From NCBI GenBank assembly GCA_029560815.1, contig JAKQKF010000451.1, positions 1 through 6,493 on the forward strand: DNA of 6,493 bases, written 5' to 3'. The position numbers and the translations under genes were made by a program. Below, piece after piece: positions 1 to 6,493 of this stretch. Positions within the stretch are counted from its first letter, which is position 1. Each line of letters opens with the position of its first letter. Under the pieces are notes generated by a model. The model made no database searches. It was not told the DNA's origin and saw nothing but the letters and a program-made list of their open reading frames with translations. The stretch is from a bacterium (GTDB lineage Bacteria; KSB1; UBA2214).

Positions 1-1212
1 TTTCTGACCTTCACCACGCCCAACTTTTCGCCAGGCGGAAAGCTCATCTACGCCTATGTCACCTACATCCTGCTGATGACCGTTTACTCGATGAACAACA
101 CCCCCTACTCGGCCCTCAACGGCGTGATGACGGGAGATGTCAATGAGCGGACAAGTCTCTCCTCCTGGCGTTTCATCTTCGCCCAGTCGGCCACAATCCT
201 GGTCCAGGGTTTTCTCCTGCTCATGGTAGCCTCTCTGGGCCGCGGCAGCGCGCAGCAGGGGTGGTCAAAGAGCATCGGCATCCTCTCACTCCTCAGCATC
301 ATCTTTTTCATCATCACCTTTCTGAGCGTCAAGGAGCGCATCAAGCCGGCCCCCGGCCAGAAGGCCTCCTTCAAGGAGGACCTCACCGGTCTGCTCCATA
401 ACGGCCCCTGGCTGTCGATGTTTATGCTCACTCTCTTCGTCTTCATCACCCTGGCCCTCTGGGGCAGCGCCATGTATTATTATTTCAGTTACTTTATCAG
501 CAAAGAGTCTCTCTTCACCTTCCTGCAGTCACTCGGCATGGCGGCCTCACCCGCCGCTGACGGCACCGTGATCATGAACGGGTGGCAGAAATTTCTCAAT
601 GCCATCGGCCTTTTGGCCAAGCCGGACATGAGCAATGCAAGGATCATCGGCTTCAGCCTCTTCAATATGGTCGGTACGATCATCAGCCTGATCGGTATCA
701 TCTTTTCGATGCGGCTAACCATCCGCTTCAGCAAAAAGTCGGTCTTTCTCGTTGGTCTGACGCTCACGGCGGTTTTCACCAGCCTTTTCTACCTGCTGCC
801 CAGTGATGCGGTGGGCTGGACCTTTGTGCTCAATATTCTTAAAGCCCTCGCCTACAGCTTTACCATTCCCCTGCTTTGGGCGATGATGGGCGATGTGGCC
901 GATTATTCAGAATGGAAGACCTCCCGCCGTTCGACCGGCTTTATCTTCGCCGGGATCGTCTTCGCCCTCAAGGCCGGGCTCGGGTTCGGCGGCGCCATTT
1001 GCGGCTGGCTGCTCTCGCTCTATGGTTACCAGGCCAATGTCGCCCAGAGCGAGCAGGCTCTCGCCGGCATCCAAATGACCGCCAGCATCTATCCGGCGAT
1101 CACCTTTCTGCTCGGCGTCGCCGCCCTCGCCTATTACGGGATCAGCAAAAAGCTCAGCCTGCAGATCCAGGATGAACTGGCCGAGCGCCGCAGGAGCTAT
1201 CAGACAGAATAG
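1..1212 (+). CDS. Sugar:cation symporter, GPH (glycoside-pentoside-hexuronide) family of MFS, 5'-truncated
   Basis: The frame is open from base 1, so the visible 403 residues are the C-terminal part of a gene that begins outside the window; the ATG at 76 is internal. Family evidence is seen directly. Residues 31-49 read NNTPYSALNGVMTGDVNER, the conserved loop after helix IV in MelB/XylP/YicJ-type carriers. Residues 293-305 read WAMMGDVADYSEW, followed by KTSRRSTG and a Gly-rich helix (about 315-335), the other GPH hallmark. About eight to nine hydrophobic segments are visible. By comparison with MelB (about 470 residues), roughly 90-110 N-terminal residues (helices I-III) are missing. Family members move sugars, glycosides or uronates with Na+ or H+ across the inner membrane; the substrate here is unknown. 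A polar stretch of about 45 residues (about 167-213) between two helices is longer than in MelB. A probable terminator follows the TAG stop, so this gene likely ends an upstream operon. Confidence 0.9.
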   Translation, partial: FLTFTTPNFSPGGKLIYAYVTYILLMTVYSMNNTPYSALNGVMTGDVNERTSLSSWRFIFAQSATILVQGFLLLMVASLGRGSAQQGWSKSIGILSLLSIIFFIITFLSVKERIKPAPGQKASFKEDLTGLLHNGPWLSMFMLTLFVFITLALWGSAMYYYFSYFISKESLFTFLQSLGMAASPAADGTVIMNGWQKFLNAIGLLAKPDMSNARIIGFSLFNMVGTIISLIGIIFSMRLTIRFSKKSVFLVGLTLTAVFTSLFYLLPSDAVGWTFVLNILKALAYSFTIPLLWAMMGDVADYSEWKTSRRSTGFIFAGIVFALKAGLGFGGAICGWLLSLYGYQANVAQSEQALAGIQMTASIYPAITFLLGVAALAYYGISKKLSLQIQDELAERRRSYQTE

Positions 1213-1229
1213 GCAGGCCGCAGGGGGCG

Positions 1230-1258
1230 GCAAGCCGGCCGCAGACCGTTGCTTTTTT
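1230..1258 (+). terminator. Probable Rho-independent terminator of the symporter gene
   Basis: Eighteen bases after the symporter stop, GCAA (1230-1233) pairs with TTGC (1249-1252) and CGG (1236-1238) pairs with CCG (1246-1248), with a two-base bulge on the left arm and a seven-base loop. Six T residues (1253-1258) follow at once. Overlapping GC-rich pairings exist (GCCGC 1217-1221 with GCGGC 1227-1231; GCGGC with GCCGC 1238-1242), so the exact fold is uncertain. The position after a stop codon and before a promoter supports the call. Confidence 0.55.
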
Positions 1259-1259
1259 C

Positions 1260-1288
1260 TTGACAATAGGCGTGATCTTGTGTAATAT
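1260..1288 (+). promoter_or_regulatory. Sigma70-type promoter for the receptor operon
   Basis: A perfect TTGACA (1260-1265) is separated by exactly 17 bases from TAATAT (1283-1288), which differs from TATAAT at two positions. The -35 box begins two bases after the T-tract of the preceding terminator, so one transcription unit stops and another starts with almost no spacer. The region is AT-rich against a GC-rich background. Predicted transcription start is near 1294-1296, about 300 bases before the receptor ATG. The match is to the general bacterial housekeeping consensus, not to the Bacteroidetes TAnnTTTG element. Confidence 0.65.
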
Positions 1289-1291
1289 TGT

Positions 1292-1317
1292 ATTGATTTA
1301 GTAATTATTGAATCAAT
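1292..1317 (+). promoter_or_regulatory. AT-rich inverted repeat at the predicted transcription start (candidate operator or 5' hairpin)
   Basis: ATTGATT (1292-1298) and AATCAAT (1311-1317) are perfect 7-base inverted arms. Allowing G-U pairs, the pairing continues inward to a four-base loop. The right part also contains an 11-base odd-centred palindrome, ATTGAATCAAT (1307-1317). The site begins four bases after the -10 box and covers the predicted +1, a usual place for a repressor operator (LacI, GntR and similar families). It could equally act in RNA as a 5'-end stem. No regulator gene is in the window to link it to. Confidence 0.4.
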
Positions 1318-1414
1318 CATCGCAGGATCCATTTCCTATCATTCGAGCTTGATTTGAGCGGAAAGACCCCGATGATTCCTGTATCAACATACCAGCGCTT
1401 TCTTTCAGCATGAA

Positions 1415-1461
1415 CGGCCCTGCACCGGGCCGCGCAATGCCGGGGGAGGCGCATTTTTTTT
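1415..1461 (+). terminator. Candidate intrinsic terminator/attenuator inside the leader
   Basis: CGGCCC (1415-1420) pairs perfectly with GGGCCG (1427-1432) around a six-base loop. A second stem, AATGC (1436-1440) with GCATT (1451-1455), overlaps the start of an uninterrupted run of eight T residues (1454-1461). The second stem is short and may have one added C-G pair past a bulged C, so its strength is moderate. Lying between the promoter and the receptor gene, it would terminate transcription early, either as an attenuator or as the end of a small RNA of about 165 nt. Its activity is inference. Confidence 0.4.
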
Positions 1462-1580
1462 GGACCGGCCGGGGTCGAGGCAGCATGCAAGTCTGATGTA
1501 ATCATGAGCGAACGCGGAGAGCCGCATACCAGTGCAGCAGGCCGTAGCGCTCTCTCGAATCCGAACCAGGGTAACCATAC

Positions 1581-1585
1581 AAGGA
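1581..1585 (+). promoter_or_regulatory. Ribosome-binding site that decides the receptor start
   Basis: AAGGA sits nine bases before the ATG at 1595. This favours that ATG over the in-frame GTG at 1532, which has no comparable purine box and would put 21 polar and basic residues ahead of the signal peptide. Confidence 0.7.
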
Positions 1586-1594
1586 CAAGCCATT

Positions 1595-4500
1595 ATGAAA
1601 AAAGCAGTTGCTGCAGTTAACTCTGCGTCAGACTCTTTCAGCTTCAAGGCATTCTGCTGCGGAGTTTTACTACTGGCTCTCGTGCCCGGCCTGCTCCTGG
1701 CCGGCACCGGCATCATCAAGGGGAAGGTCACCGACCGGGAGACCAAACAGGGGCTGCCCTCGGCCAACATCATGATCAAGGGGACCCGGATCGGAACCAC
1801 CGCCGATCTGGACGGTAATTACACCATCCCCAACGCCCCTTCCGGCCAGCAGACCATTGTGGTCTCCTACATCGGCTATGCCTCGTCGAGCATCCCCGTG
1901 ACGGTCAAGGAAGACGGCCTGGTGCGCCACAATATCGCACTGAGAGCCGAGGCGCTAAAGGGCAAGGAGTACATCATCACCGCCCAGGCACAGGGGCAGG
2001 TGCAGGCGATCAACCAGCAGCTGGCGGAGTCGCGCATCTCCAGCGTGGTCTCGGAGGCCAAAATCCAGGAGCTGCCCGACTTTAACGCCGCCGCGGCCAT
2101 CAGCCGTCTGCCCGGCGTTTCGACCCTGGAGAGCTCGGGCGAAGCGAACAAGATCGTCATCCGCGGCCTCGCGCCCCAGTTCAATTCAGTTACCCTGGAA
2201 GGCGTCAAGCTGGCCTCCACCGGAAGCTCCCAGATGGGTGTCTCCGCCCTCGGGAACACGGCCGGCAGCGTGGTCAACGACCGCAGCGTCGATCTCTCCA
2301 TGGTCTCGCCCTACATGATCAAATCGATCTCCGTCTTCAAGGCCCTGACCCCGGATCTCGATGCCAACGCCATCGGCGGTACGGTCAACATGGAACTGCG
2401 CGAGGCTCCCTCCGAACTCCACTACGATCTGCTCTGGCAGCAGGGCTATACCCAGAAGACCGGCAACGCCGCCAACTACCGGGCGGTCGGCTCTGTCAGC
2501 AAACGATTTTTCAATGACAAGCTTGGCGTCTACGCCCTCGCCAATGTCGAGCAGTACGACCGCGACGCGGACAACATGTCGGCCGGCTATCAGACCGCAA
2601 GCAGCAAGATCGATCCCGCCACCAGCTATCGTCCTGTCCGGGTCACCAATACCACCCTCAGCCGCCACATCGAAACCCGTCAGCGTGTCGGCGGCAACCT
2701 GATTCTCGATTACAAACTACCCTCGGGCACCATTAAAGCGGTCAACATGTACACCCGTTTGAGCTCCGACTATCAGGACAACAATACGGTGCTCAACTAT
2801 TCAGAAAAGCTGCTGAATTTCCGCTACCGGGAAGGCGAGAACAATACCGACATCAGCGTCAATTCGCTCGAGTTTAAATACGATCTCAACTGGCTGCAGA
2901 TCGACCTCAAGGCGGCCAATACCGCTTCGAAGAACAATCTGCCCGAGTCTCCTTTCGTGGAGTTTAAAACCGGGCCGGCGATCACCGGATCGGTGCCGGT
3001 CAACACGATCCCTGACAGTCTGCAGAAGCTCTTCCGTTTCCCGGGCGACGACCAGGTTTATCTGGACAACATCAACCTCTTCAGTTCGCTCTACAAGGAG
3101 AACCAGTCCAGCTTCACCCCCAGTTTCAAGCTCCCCTTCAATCTGGGCTCTTCGCTTTCGGGCTATTTGAAGCTGGGTGGCGTCTATCGTCTGCAGAAGA
3201 ACAACAATGATCAAAAAACCCCCTATGCCAGCATCCGGTCGAGCGGCAATTTTCAGACCGCGATGGTCAACGACCTCTCGGATCGCTTCGGCATTGCGGT
3301 TGATCCCAGTACCGCCAAATTCGCGGCCGCCAATTTCACCGGCAATGAGCACCTCATGGAGCCTTTTCTCGACGATCAGTTCGGCCAGATCTATTGGGCG
3401 TGCGACCCGACCATGCTGAGCGCCATGGCCCGCTATCTGGCTTCCTCGCCGCAGTGGCGCGGAAAAGCCACCGGTGGAGCCGACCAGACCGGTGGATGGT
3501 ACAGCGGCATGTTCCAGACTCTGGCGAACTCGTATAAATACGAGGAAAATTATTATGCCGGCTACCTGATGTCGGAGATCAAATTCAGGAATCTGATGGT
3601 GATCGGCGGCGCCCGCTACGAAGAGTCGCAGTCCAAATACACCGCCTACAACATGTTTGACATGCGTAATCCGGATGCCCAGAACTGCGACACGGTGGTC
3701 GTCGAGCCGAAGAATGACTACTGGCTGCCGATGGTTCAGGCCAAGTACGAACCCTTCCGCTGGTTTGACATCCGCTACGCCTATACCCATACCCTGGCCC
3801 GTCCGGACTATCATCAAATGTCGCCGAAGGTCACCTTTGACAATCCACGCAAAAATATACGTTCCGGCAATCCCGATCTCAAACCGGCCCAGGCCTACAA
3901 CCATGACCTCACGCTGACCTTTCACGGCAACAAGCTGGGCCTCTTCTCGATCGGCGGCTTTTACAAGACCATCAAGGAATTCACCTATTACACTACCTAC
4001 ATTCTTCATTCCACCACAACATCAAAGGATATCAAAGTCATCAACGATTTCAATATCATGGGCATCAAACCCGCCGACGGGGCCACCCTCTATACCTATA
4101 TCAACAGCCCCTATGATGCGCTGGTGAAGGGATTCGAACTCGATTTCCAGACCCGCCTCTGGTATATGCCCTGGGGGCTTGACGGCATCGTGATGGGCAT
4201 CAATTATACCAAGATCGAATCCGAGGCTACCTATCCCCTGCGCGACGAGGTGACCAACTATACCACCCGGCCGCCGGTGACCACCACCACCGACAGCATG
4301 CGCACCGGCCGTCTGATCTATCAGCCGAACGACCTTCTCAACGCCTACGTCGGCTATGAATACAAGGGCTTCTCGGCCCGCGTCTCATGCATGTTCCAGG
4401 GCAACTCGGTCAGCTATGTCGGCGCTTTCCCGGAACAGGACGGTTATACACGCGACTATCTCCGCGTCGATGCCTCGGTCCGCCAGACTCTGCCGCTGGC

Positions 4501-4636
4501 GGGTTCGGAGCTCTATCTCGACGTCACCAACATCAACAATCGCAACAATCAGTCGGCGCAGATGTCCATCGACGGCTTCACCAACGTCAAGAACTATGGC
4601 ATGACCGGCAACCTGGGCCTCCGGTTCAGGCTCTGA
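1595..4636 (+). CDS. TonB-dependent outer-membrane receptor with N-terminal carboxypeptidase-regulatory-like domain
   Basis: A 1013-residue receptor for energy-dependent uptake across the outer membrane. Seen in order: a signal peptide with a hydrophobic core at about 21-36 and likely cleavage after Ala36 (LLLA/GTG); a beta-sandwich regulatory-like domain at about 39-118 (GKVTDRETKQGLPSANI, TADLDGNYTI, SYIGY); a possible TonB-box-like EYIITAQ at 125-131; a plug at about 140-275 (ELPDFNAAAAISRLPGV, VIRGLAPQFNSVTLEG, FKALTPDLDANAIGGTVNM); then a long beta-barrel. Barrel signatures include YTHTLARPDY (730-739) and GNPDLKP (758-764), and the chain ends NLGLRFRL as a C-terminal beta-signal. The plug and barrel motifs match the family known as TonB-dependent receptor, Xanthomonas/Caulobacter type (TIGR01782), usually tied to carbohydrate uptake. 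The regulatory-like domain is a SusC-style feature, but no SusD gene follows. The next gene is 107 bases away on the same strand and probably cotranscribed. The substrate is not deducible. The reading frame is intact. Confidence 0.93.
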   Translation: MKKAVAAVNSASDSFSFKAFCCGVLLLALVPGLLLAGTGIIKGKVTDRETKQGLPSANIMIKGTRIGTTADLDGNYTIPNAPSGQQTIVVSYIGYASSSIPVTVKEDGLVRHNIALRAEALKGKEYIITAQAQGQVQAINQQLAESRISSVVSEAKIQELPDFNAAAAISRLPGVSTLESSGEANKIVIRGLAPQFNSVTLEGVKLASTGSSQMGVSALGNTAGSVVNDRSVDLSMVSPYMIKSISVFKALTPDLDANAIGGTVNMELREAPSELHYDLLWQQGYTQKTGNAANYRAVGSVSKRFFNDKLGVYALANVEQYDRDADNMSAGYQTASSKIDPATSYRPVRVTNTTLSRHIETRQRVGGNLILDYKLPSGTIKAVNMYTRLSSDYQDNNTVLNYSEKLLNFRYREGENNTDISVNSLEFKYDLNWLQIDLKAANTASKNNLPESPFVEFKTGPAITGSVPVNTIPDSLQKLFRFPGDDQVYLDNINLFSSLYKENQSSFTPSFKLPFNLGSSLSGYLKLGGVYRLQKNNNDQKTPYASIRSSGNFQTAMVNDLSDRFGIAVDPSTAKFAAANFTGNEHLMEPFLDDQFGQIYWACDPTMLSAMARYLASSPQWRGKATGGADQTGGWYSGMFQTLANSYKYEENYYAGYLMSEIKFRNLMVIGGARYEESQSKYTAYNMFDMRNPDAQNCDTVVVEPKNDYWLPMVQAKYEPFRWFDIRYAYTHTLARPDYHQMSPKVTFDNPRKNIRSGNPDLKPAQAYNHDLTLTFHGNKLGLFSIGGFYKTIKEFTYYTTYILHSTTTSKDIKVINDFNIMGIKPADGATLYTYINSPYDALVKGFELDFQTRLWYMPWGLDGIVMGINYTKIESEATYPLRDEVTNYTTRPPVTTTTDSMRTGRLIYQPNDLLNAYVGYEYKGFSARVSCMFQGNSVSYVGAFPEQDGYTRDYLRVDASVRQTLPLAGSELYLDVTNINNRNNQSAQMSIDGFTNVKNYGMTGNLGLRFRL

Positions 4637-4653
4637 TCCCCATAATATCCCAT

Positions 4654-4679
4654 GCCGGGGCTGATTTACAGGCCCCGGC
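4654..4679 (+). other. Intercistronic GC hairpin without a T-tract
   Basis: GCCGGGGC (4654-4661) pairs perfectly with GCCCCGGC (4672-4679) around a ten-base loop, 17 bases after the receptor stop. No T-run follows on the + strand and none on the complement, so it is a poor intrinsic terminator. It more likely protects the receptor mRNA 3' end or partly reduces read-through into the secreted-protein gene. Partial termination cannot be excluded. The rest of the 4637-4743 gap is AT-rich near 4710-4728 with no convincing promoter. Confidence 0.5.
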
Positions 4680-4730
4680 GTAAACCAGCAAGCGGACCAA
4701 CTCACGCAATTAACCAATAATTATCAACAT

Positions 4731-4735
4731 GGAGG
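4731..4735 (+). promoter_or_regulatory. Strong ribosome-binding site for the secreted protein
   Basis: GGAGG, the start of the purine run GGAGGAGAGG (4731-4740), lies eight bases before the ATG at 4744. An in-frame ATG at 4729 overlaps this box, has no site of its own, and would add MEERV before the MRR of the signal peptide, so 4744 is preferred. Confidence 0.75.
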
Positions 4736-4743
4736 AGAGGGTT

Positions 4744-6493
4744 ATGAGACGTTTGATAGTGTTTCTGATCTGTACGATGCTTTTGTCGGTATCCCTGTTT
4801 GCGCAGCAGAAGGATACCACCTACGTCAAAGGTCTCTACAGCGGGGGAAGTGAGGGCGATCTCAATACAGTGATCCAGGATGCCGTCAATTCCGGTTCCC
4901 TCAACGGCAAGGTCTTCAAACTGAATCCCTACGACTGGTACGTCCTGACCAGCCAGATCGAAGTGCCGGTCGGACAAACCCTCGAACTCGTCGCCCCGGC
5001 GCCCGGCGCAACCCAGAACTCCGCGCCGCCGCAGATTCTCTGGACGGCCAGCAGCAGCGTCACCAAAAACTTTATCATCGCGGTCTATGGTGACCTGATC
5101 ATGAAGAATATCTGGGTCCGCTTTGCGGATGCCGCCGGCGTGCAGACCGGCTCGCCGATCGTTTTTGACGGTGATACCACCGGCGTCTCCGGCGACACCG
5201 GCGAGTTTGGCTATTTCGAAGGCTGCATCTTCGACTATATGCCCTGCCCGTCGACCACCGCCTCCGGATCGATCTGCGTGCGCAGCAAGCATTTCAACGG
5301 CACCTTCAAAAACTGCTACTTCCGCAACTGCGTCGATGCCCACTTTATGTACTACGGCCGGGCGGTCTCCTTTCCTTACGACGTCCCCGGCTATCACACC
5401 GACAATATCTCCTTCGAAAACTGCACCTTCGCCAATATGGGCTATGTGCTGATGCAGGAGGGGACCAACTACAGCGACAACGTCAGCTTCAACCACTGCA
5501 CCTTTTACGGCGTCGTTCAGTTTCCCCTCGAAAGCGGCTGGTGGTGGCGGCTCAGGGTCAACAACTGCCTCTTCGCCAACACCTGGATGATGGGCTATGT
5601 GCCGGTTCAGGGCGTGAGCGGCGCTACTGTGACCATCCAGCAGGCGGACTCGATCGCTTTCTCCGTCCCCTTCACCGATCAGGACCGGCACATCCTCTTC
5701 ACCCACAGCGCCTATTATCTCGACAACTGGCTGGTGGACTGGATGCGCGGCGGCTGGGACAAGGACTATGCCGGCACCGCCTGGCGTCCCAATCCCAACA
5801 TCAACAGCGTCGGCAATCCCTACAGCAAGGACGAATACAAGGGGCGACGCTTCGATGCCATCCCCTACCCGCGCCCGATGCTCGACAGCCTTGCTCTGGT
5901 CTATTTCGATTCCACCGCCAACGGGACCAAGCTCTATCCCTTCATCAACCGCGCCGAACTGCATGATGTCAATGAGTTGAGAGAGGCGATCAACCCCGGT
6001 TTCATCCAGGCGCCCCTCAACCTCGAGTCGCTCAAGTACTTCCTGTGGCAGAAATGGAGCGCCAACCTCGATTCGATGTGGGCCTACATGCCGGAAGCCA
6101 GCTTTAATCATCAGTGGCCTCTGCCCGAAAATCTGTCCTACACCAACGAGATGCTCAAAACCGCCGGCATGAGCGGCTTCCCGCTCGGCGATCTCTACAA
6201 CTGGTGGAATCCTGCCGTGCGGGAAGGAAACACCGACTATTATACCGCCTGGAAAGCACAGGCCGAAACCGAAAATGCACGCATCGCCGCCTGGCAGGAG
6301 ACCGGCCTTGATCCCACTGTCGGTGTTGATCTGACGCCGGGAAGCGCCCTGCCGGAATTATTCACGCTTAAGCAGAACTATCCCAATCCCTTCAATCCGA
6401 CGACCCGCATCGAATATTCGCTCCCGGTCCAGGCCCATGTTACGCTCAAGGTCTACAATATGCTCGGTCAGGAAGTGATGACGCTTTTCAACG
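4744..6493 (+). CDS. Secreted right-handed beta-helix-like protein with T9SS type A sorting domain, 3'-truncated
   Basis: The frame is open from the ATG to the right edge (583 complete codons, no stop reached). A signal peptide is clear: MRR, a hydrophobic stretch, and cleavage after Ala20 (SLFA/QQ). Residues about 110-280 carry repeats of the form F-x-(N/G/H)-C-x-F: GCIF at 160, FKNCYF at 188, FENCTF at 224, FNHCTF at 249 and VNNCLF at 272. These suggest a right-handed parallel beta-helix with a stacked Cys/Asn ladder, the fold of pectate-lyase-like enzymes and many glycan-binding proteins. Three consecutive Trp (266-268) lie within it. Residues about 300-530 are rich in Trp and Tyr and match no family I recognise; they include [13 protein letters not shown] (478-490). 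Residues 540-583 ([15 protein letters not shown], then [13 protein letters not shown]) are a T9SS type A sorting domain, probably 25-35 residues short of complete. Export across both membranes is expected. A glycan lyase or binding role is inferred from fold and neighbours; no catalytic residues are identified. Confidence 0.87.
   Translation, partial: MRRLIVFLICTMLLSVSLFAQQKDTTYVKGLYSGGSEGDLNTVIQDAVNSGSLNGKVFKLNPYDWYVLTSQIEVPVGQTLELVAPAPGATQNSAPPQILWTASSSVTKNFIIAVYGDLIMKNIWVRFADAAGVQTGSPIVFDGDTTGVSGDTGEFGYFEGCIFDYMPCPSTTASGSICVRSKHFNGTFKNCYFRNCVDAHFMYYGRAVSFPYDVPGYHTDNISFENCTFANMGYVLMQEGTNYSDNVSFNHCTFYGVVQFPLESGWWWRLRVNNCLFANTWMMGYVPVQGVSGATVTIQQADSIAFSVPFTDQDRHILFTHSAYYLDNWLVDWMRGGWDKDYAGTAWRPNPNINSVGNPYSKDEYKGRRFDAIPYPRPMLDSLALVYFDSTANGTKLYPFINRAELHDVNELREAINPGFIQAPLNLESLKYFLWQKWSANLDSMWAYMPEASFNHQWPLPENLSYTNEMLKTAGMSGFPLGDLYNWWNPAVREGNTDYYTAWKAQAETENARIAAWQETGLDPTVGVDLTPGSALPELFTLKQNYPNPFNPTTRIEYSLPVQAHVTLKVYNMLGQEVMTLFN

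Larger units (their letters stand above)
1295..1594 (+). promoter_or_regulatory. Long 5' leader of the receptor gene
   Basis: About 300 bases lie between the predicted transcription start and the receptor ATG, with no convincing protein gene. Contents in order: the right arm of the inverted repeat; a possible 13-codon ORF at 1372-1413 (MIPVSTYQRFLSA, stop TGA), with a purine-rich GGAAAGA about six bases upstream; two GC hairpins with a T-tract (1415-1461); a weak long-range pairing GAGAGC (1517-1522) with GCTCTC (1549-1554); and the ribosome-binding site. The mini-ORF is not enriched in any one amino acid, so it is not a classical attenuator peptide and may be chance. No known riboswitch class was recognised by eye. 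Confidence 0.4.

Noticed and set aside
907..1332. 141-codon minus-strand frame starting in the promoter region and running into the symporter
   Set aside because: It overlaps the conserved GPH segment on the + strand, has no clear ribosome-binding site, and its product has no recognisable domain.
1532..1594. Upstream GTG start extending the receptor by 21 residues
   Set aside because: The ATG at 1595 has a well-spaced AAGGA and gives a normal signal peptide. The extension is polar and basic and would spoil it.
1462..1594. A second promoter closer to the receptor gene
   Set aside because: TTGGAC at 1460-1465 has no -10-like hexamer at 16-18 bases; the nearest AT-rich hexamer is more than 30 bases away.
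2801..4009. 402-codon open frame on the minus strand opposite the receptor gene
   Set aside because: It lies wholly inside the well-supported receptor, shows no recognisable motif, and has the low-complexity look of an antisense shadow.
1302..4723. Nine-base TAATTATTG at 1302-1310 and its reverse complement CAATAATTA at 4715-4723, upstream of the two genes
   Set aside because: It could be a shared regulatory site, but a single AT-only-type 9-mer match between two AT-rich gaps is expected by chance often enough, and the flanks do not match.
4729..4743. In-frame ATG five codons before the chosen start of the secreted protein
   Set aside because: It overlaps the GGAGG box and has no ribosome-binding site of its own; the later ATG starts a standard MRR-type signal peptide.
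4702..6111. 469-codon open frame on the minus strand opposite the beta-helix gene
   Set aside because: The + strand frame has a signal peptide, repeated Cys motifs, a T9SS domain and a strong ribosome-binding site. The minus frame gives a Val/Gly/Ile/Asp-rich, motif-free protein, as expected of the antisense of a GC-rich gene with G/C third positions.

Overview
The window (about 60% G+C in its coding parts) looks like chromosomal DNA from a Gram-negative bacterium of the wider FCB assemblage (Bacteroidota, Ignavibacteria, Calditrichota or KSB1-like lineages). Two features point there. One is a TonB-dependent outer-membrane receptor that begins with a carboxypeptidase-regulatory-like domain. 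The other is a secreted protein ending in a type IX secretion (T9SS) type A sorting domain with the [11 protein letters not shown] signature. The high G+C and an ordinary TTGACA/TAATAT promoter, rather than the Bacteroidetes TAnnTTTG form, fit the non-Bacteroidetes members better. The phylum assignment is inference.

Layout, all on the + strand: (1) 1-1212, the C-terminal four fifths of an inner-membrane sugar:cation symporter of the GPH branch of the major facilitator superfamily, cut by the left edge. (2) 1213-1594, a 382-base gap without a convincing gene. It holds a probable intrinsic terminator for the symporter, a near-consensus sigma70-type promoter, an AT-rich inverted repeat at the expected start of transcription, and a roughly 300-base leader with a second hairpin/T-tract structure. 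(3) 1595-4636, a 1013-residue TonB-dependent receptor. (4) 4637-4743, a 107-base gap with a perfect 8-bp GC hairpin. (5) 4744 to the right edge, a secreted right-handed beta-helix-like protein with a T9SS tag, cut inside its sorting domain.

Functional reading (inference): the receptor and the beta-helix protein probably form one transcription unit starting at the 1260-1288 promoter, separate from the symporter. The trio resembles a carbohydrate-uptake locus. The beta-helix protein would be exported by T9SS and would bind or cleave a glycan at the surface, the receptor would import oligosaccharides across the outer membrane, and the symporter would carry the sugar or glycoside across the inner membrane. 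There is no SusD-like partner between receptor and secreted protein, so this is not a canonical SusC/SusD pair. The substrate cannot be read from the sequence. No tRNA, rRNA, insertion sequence, CRISPR array or phage gene was seen.
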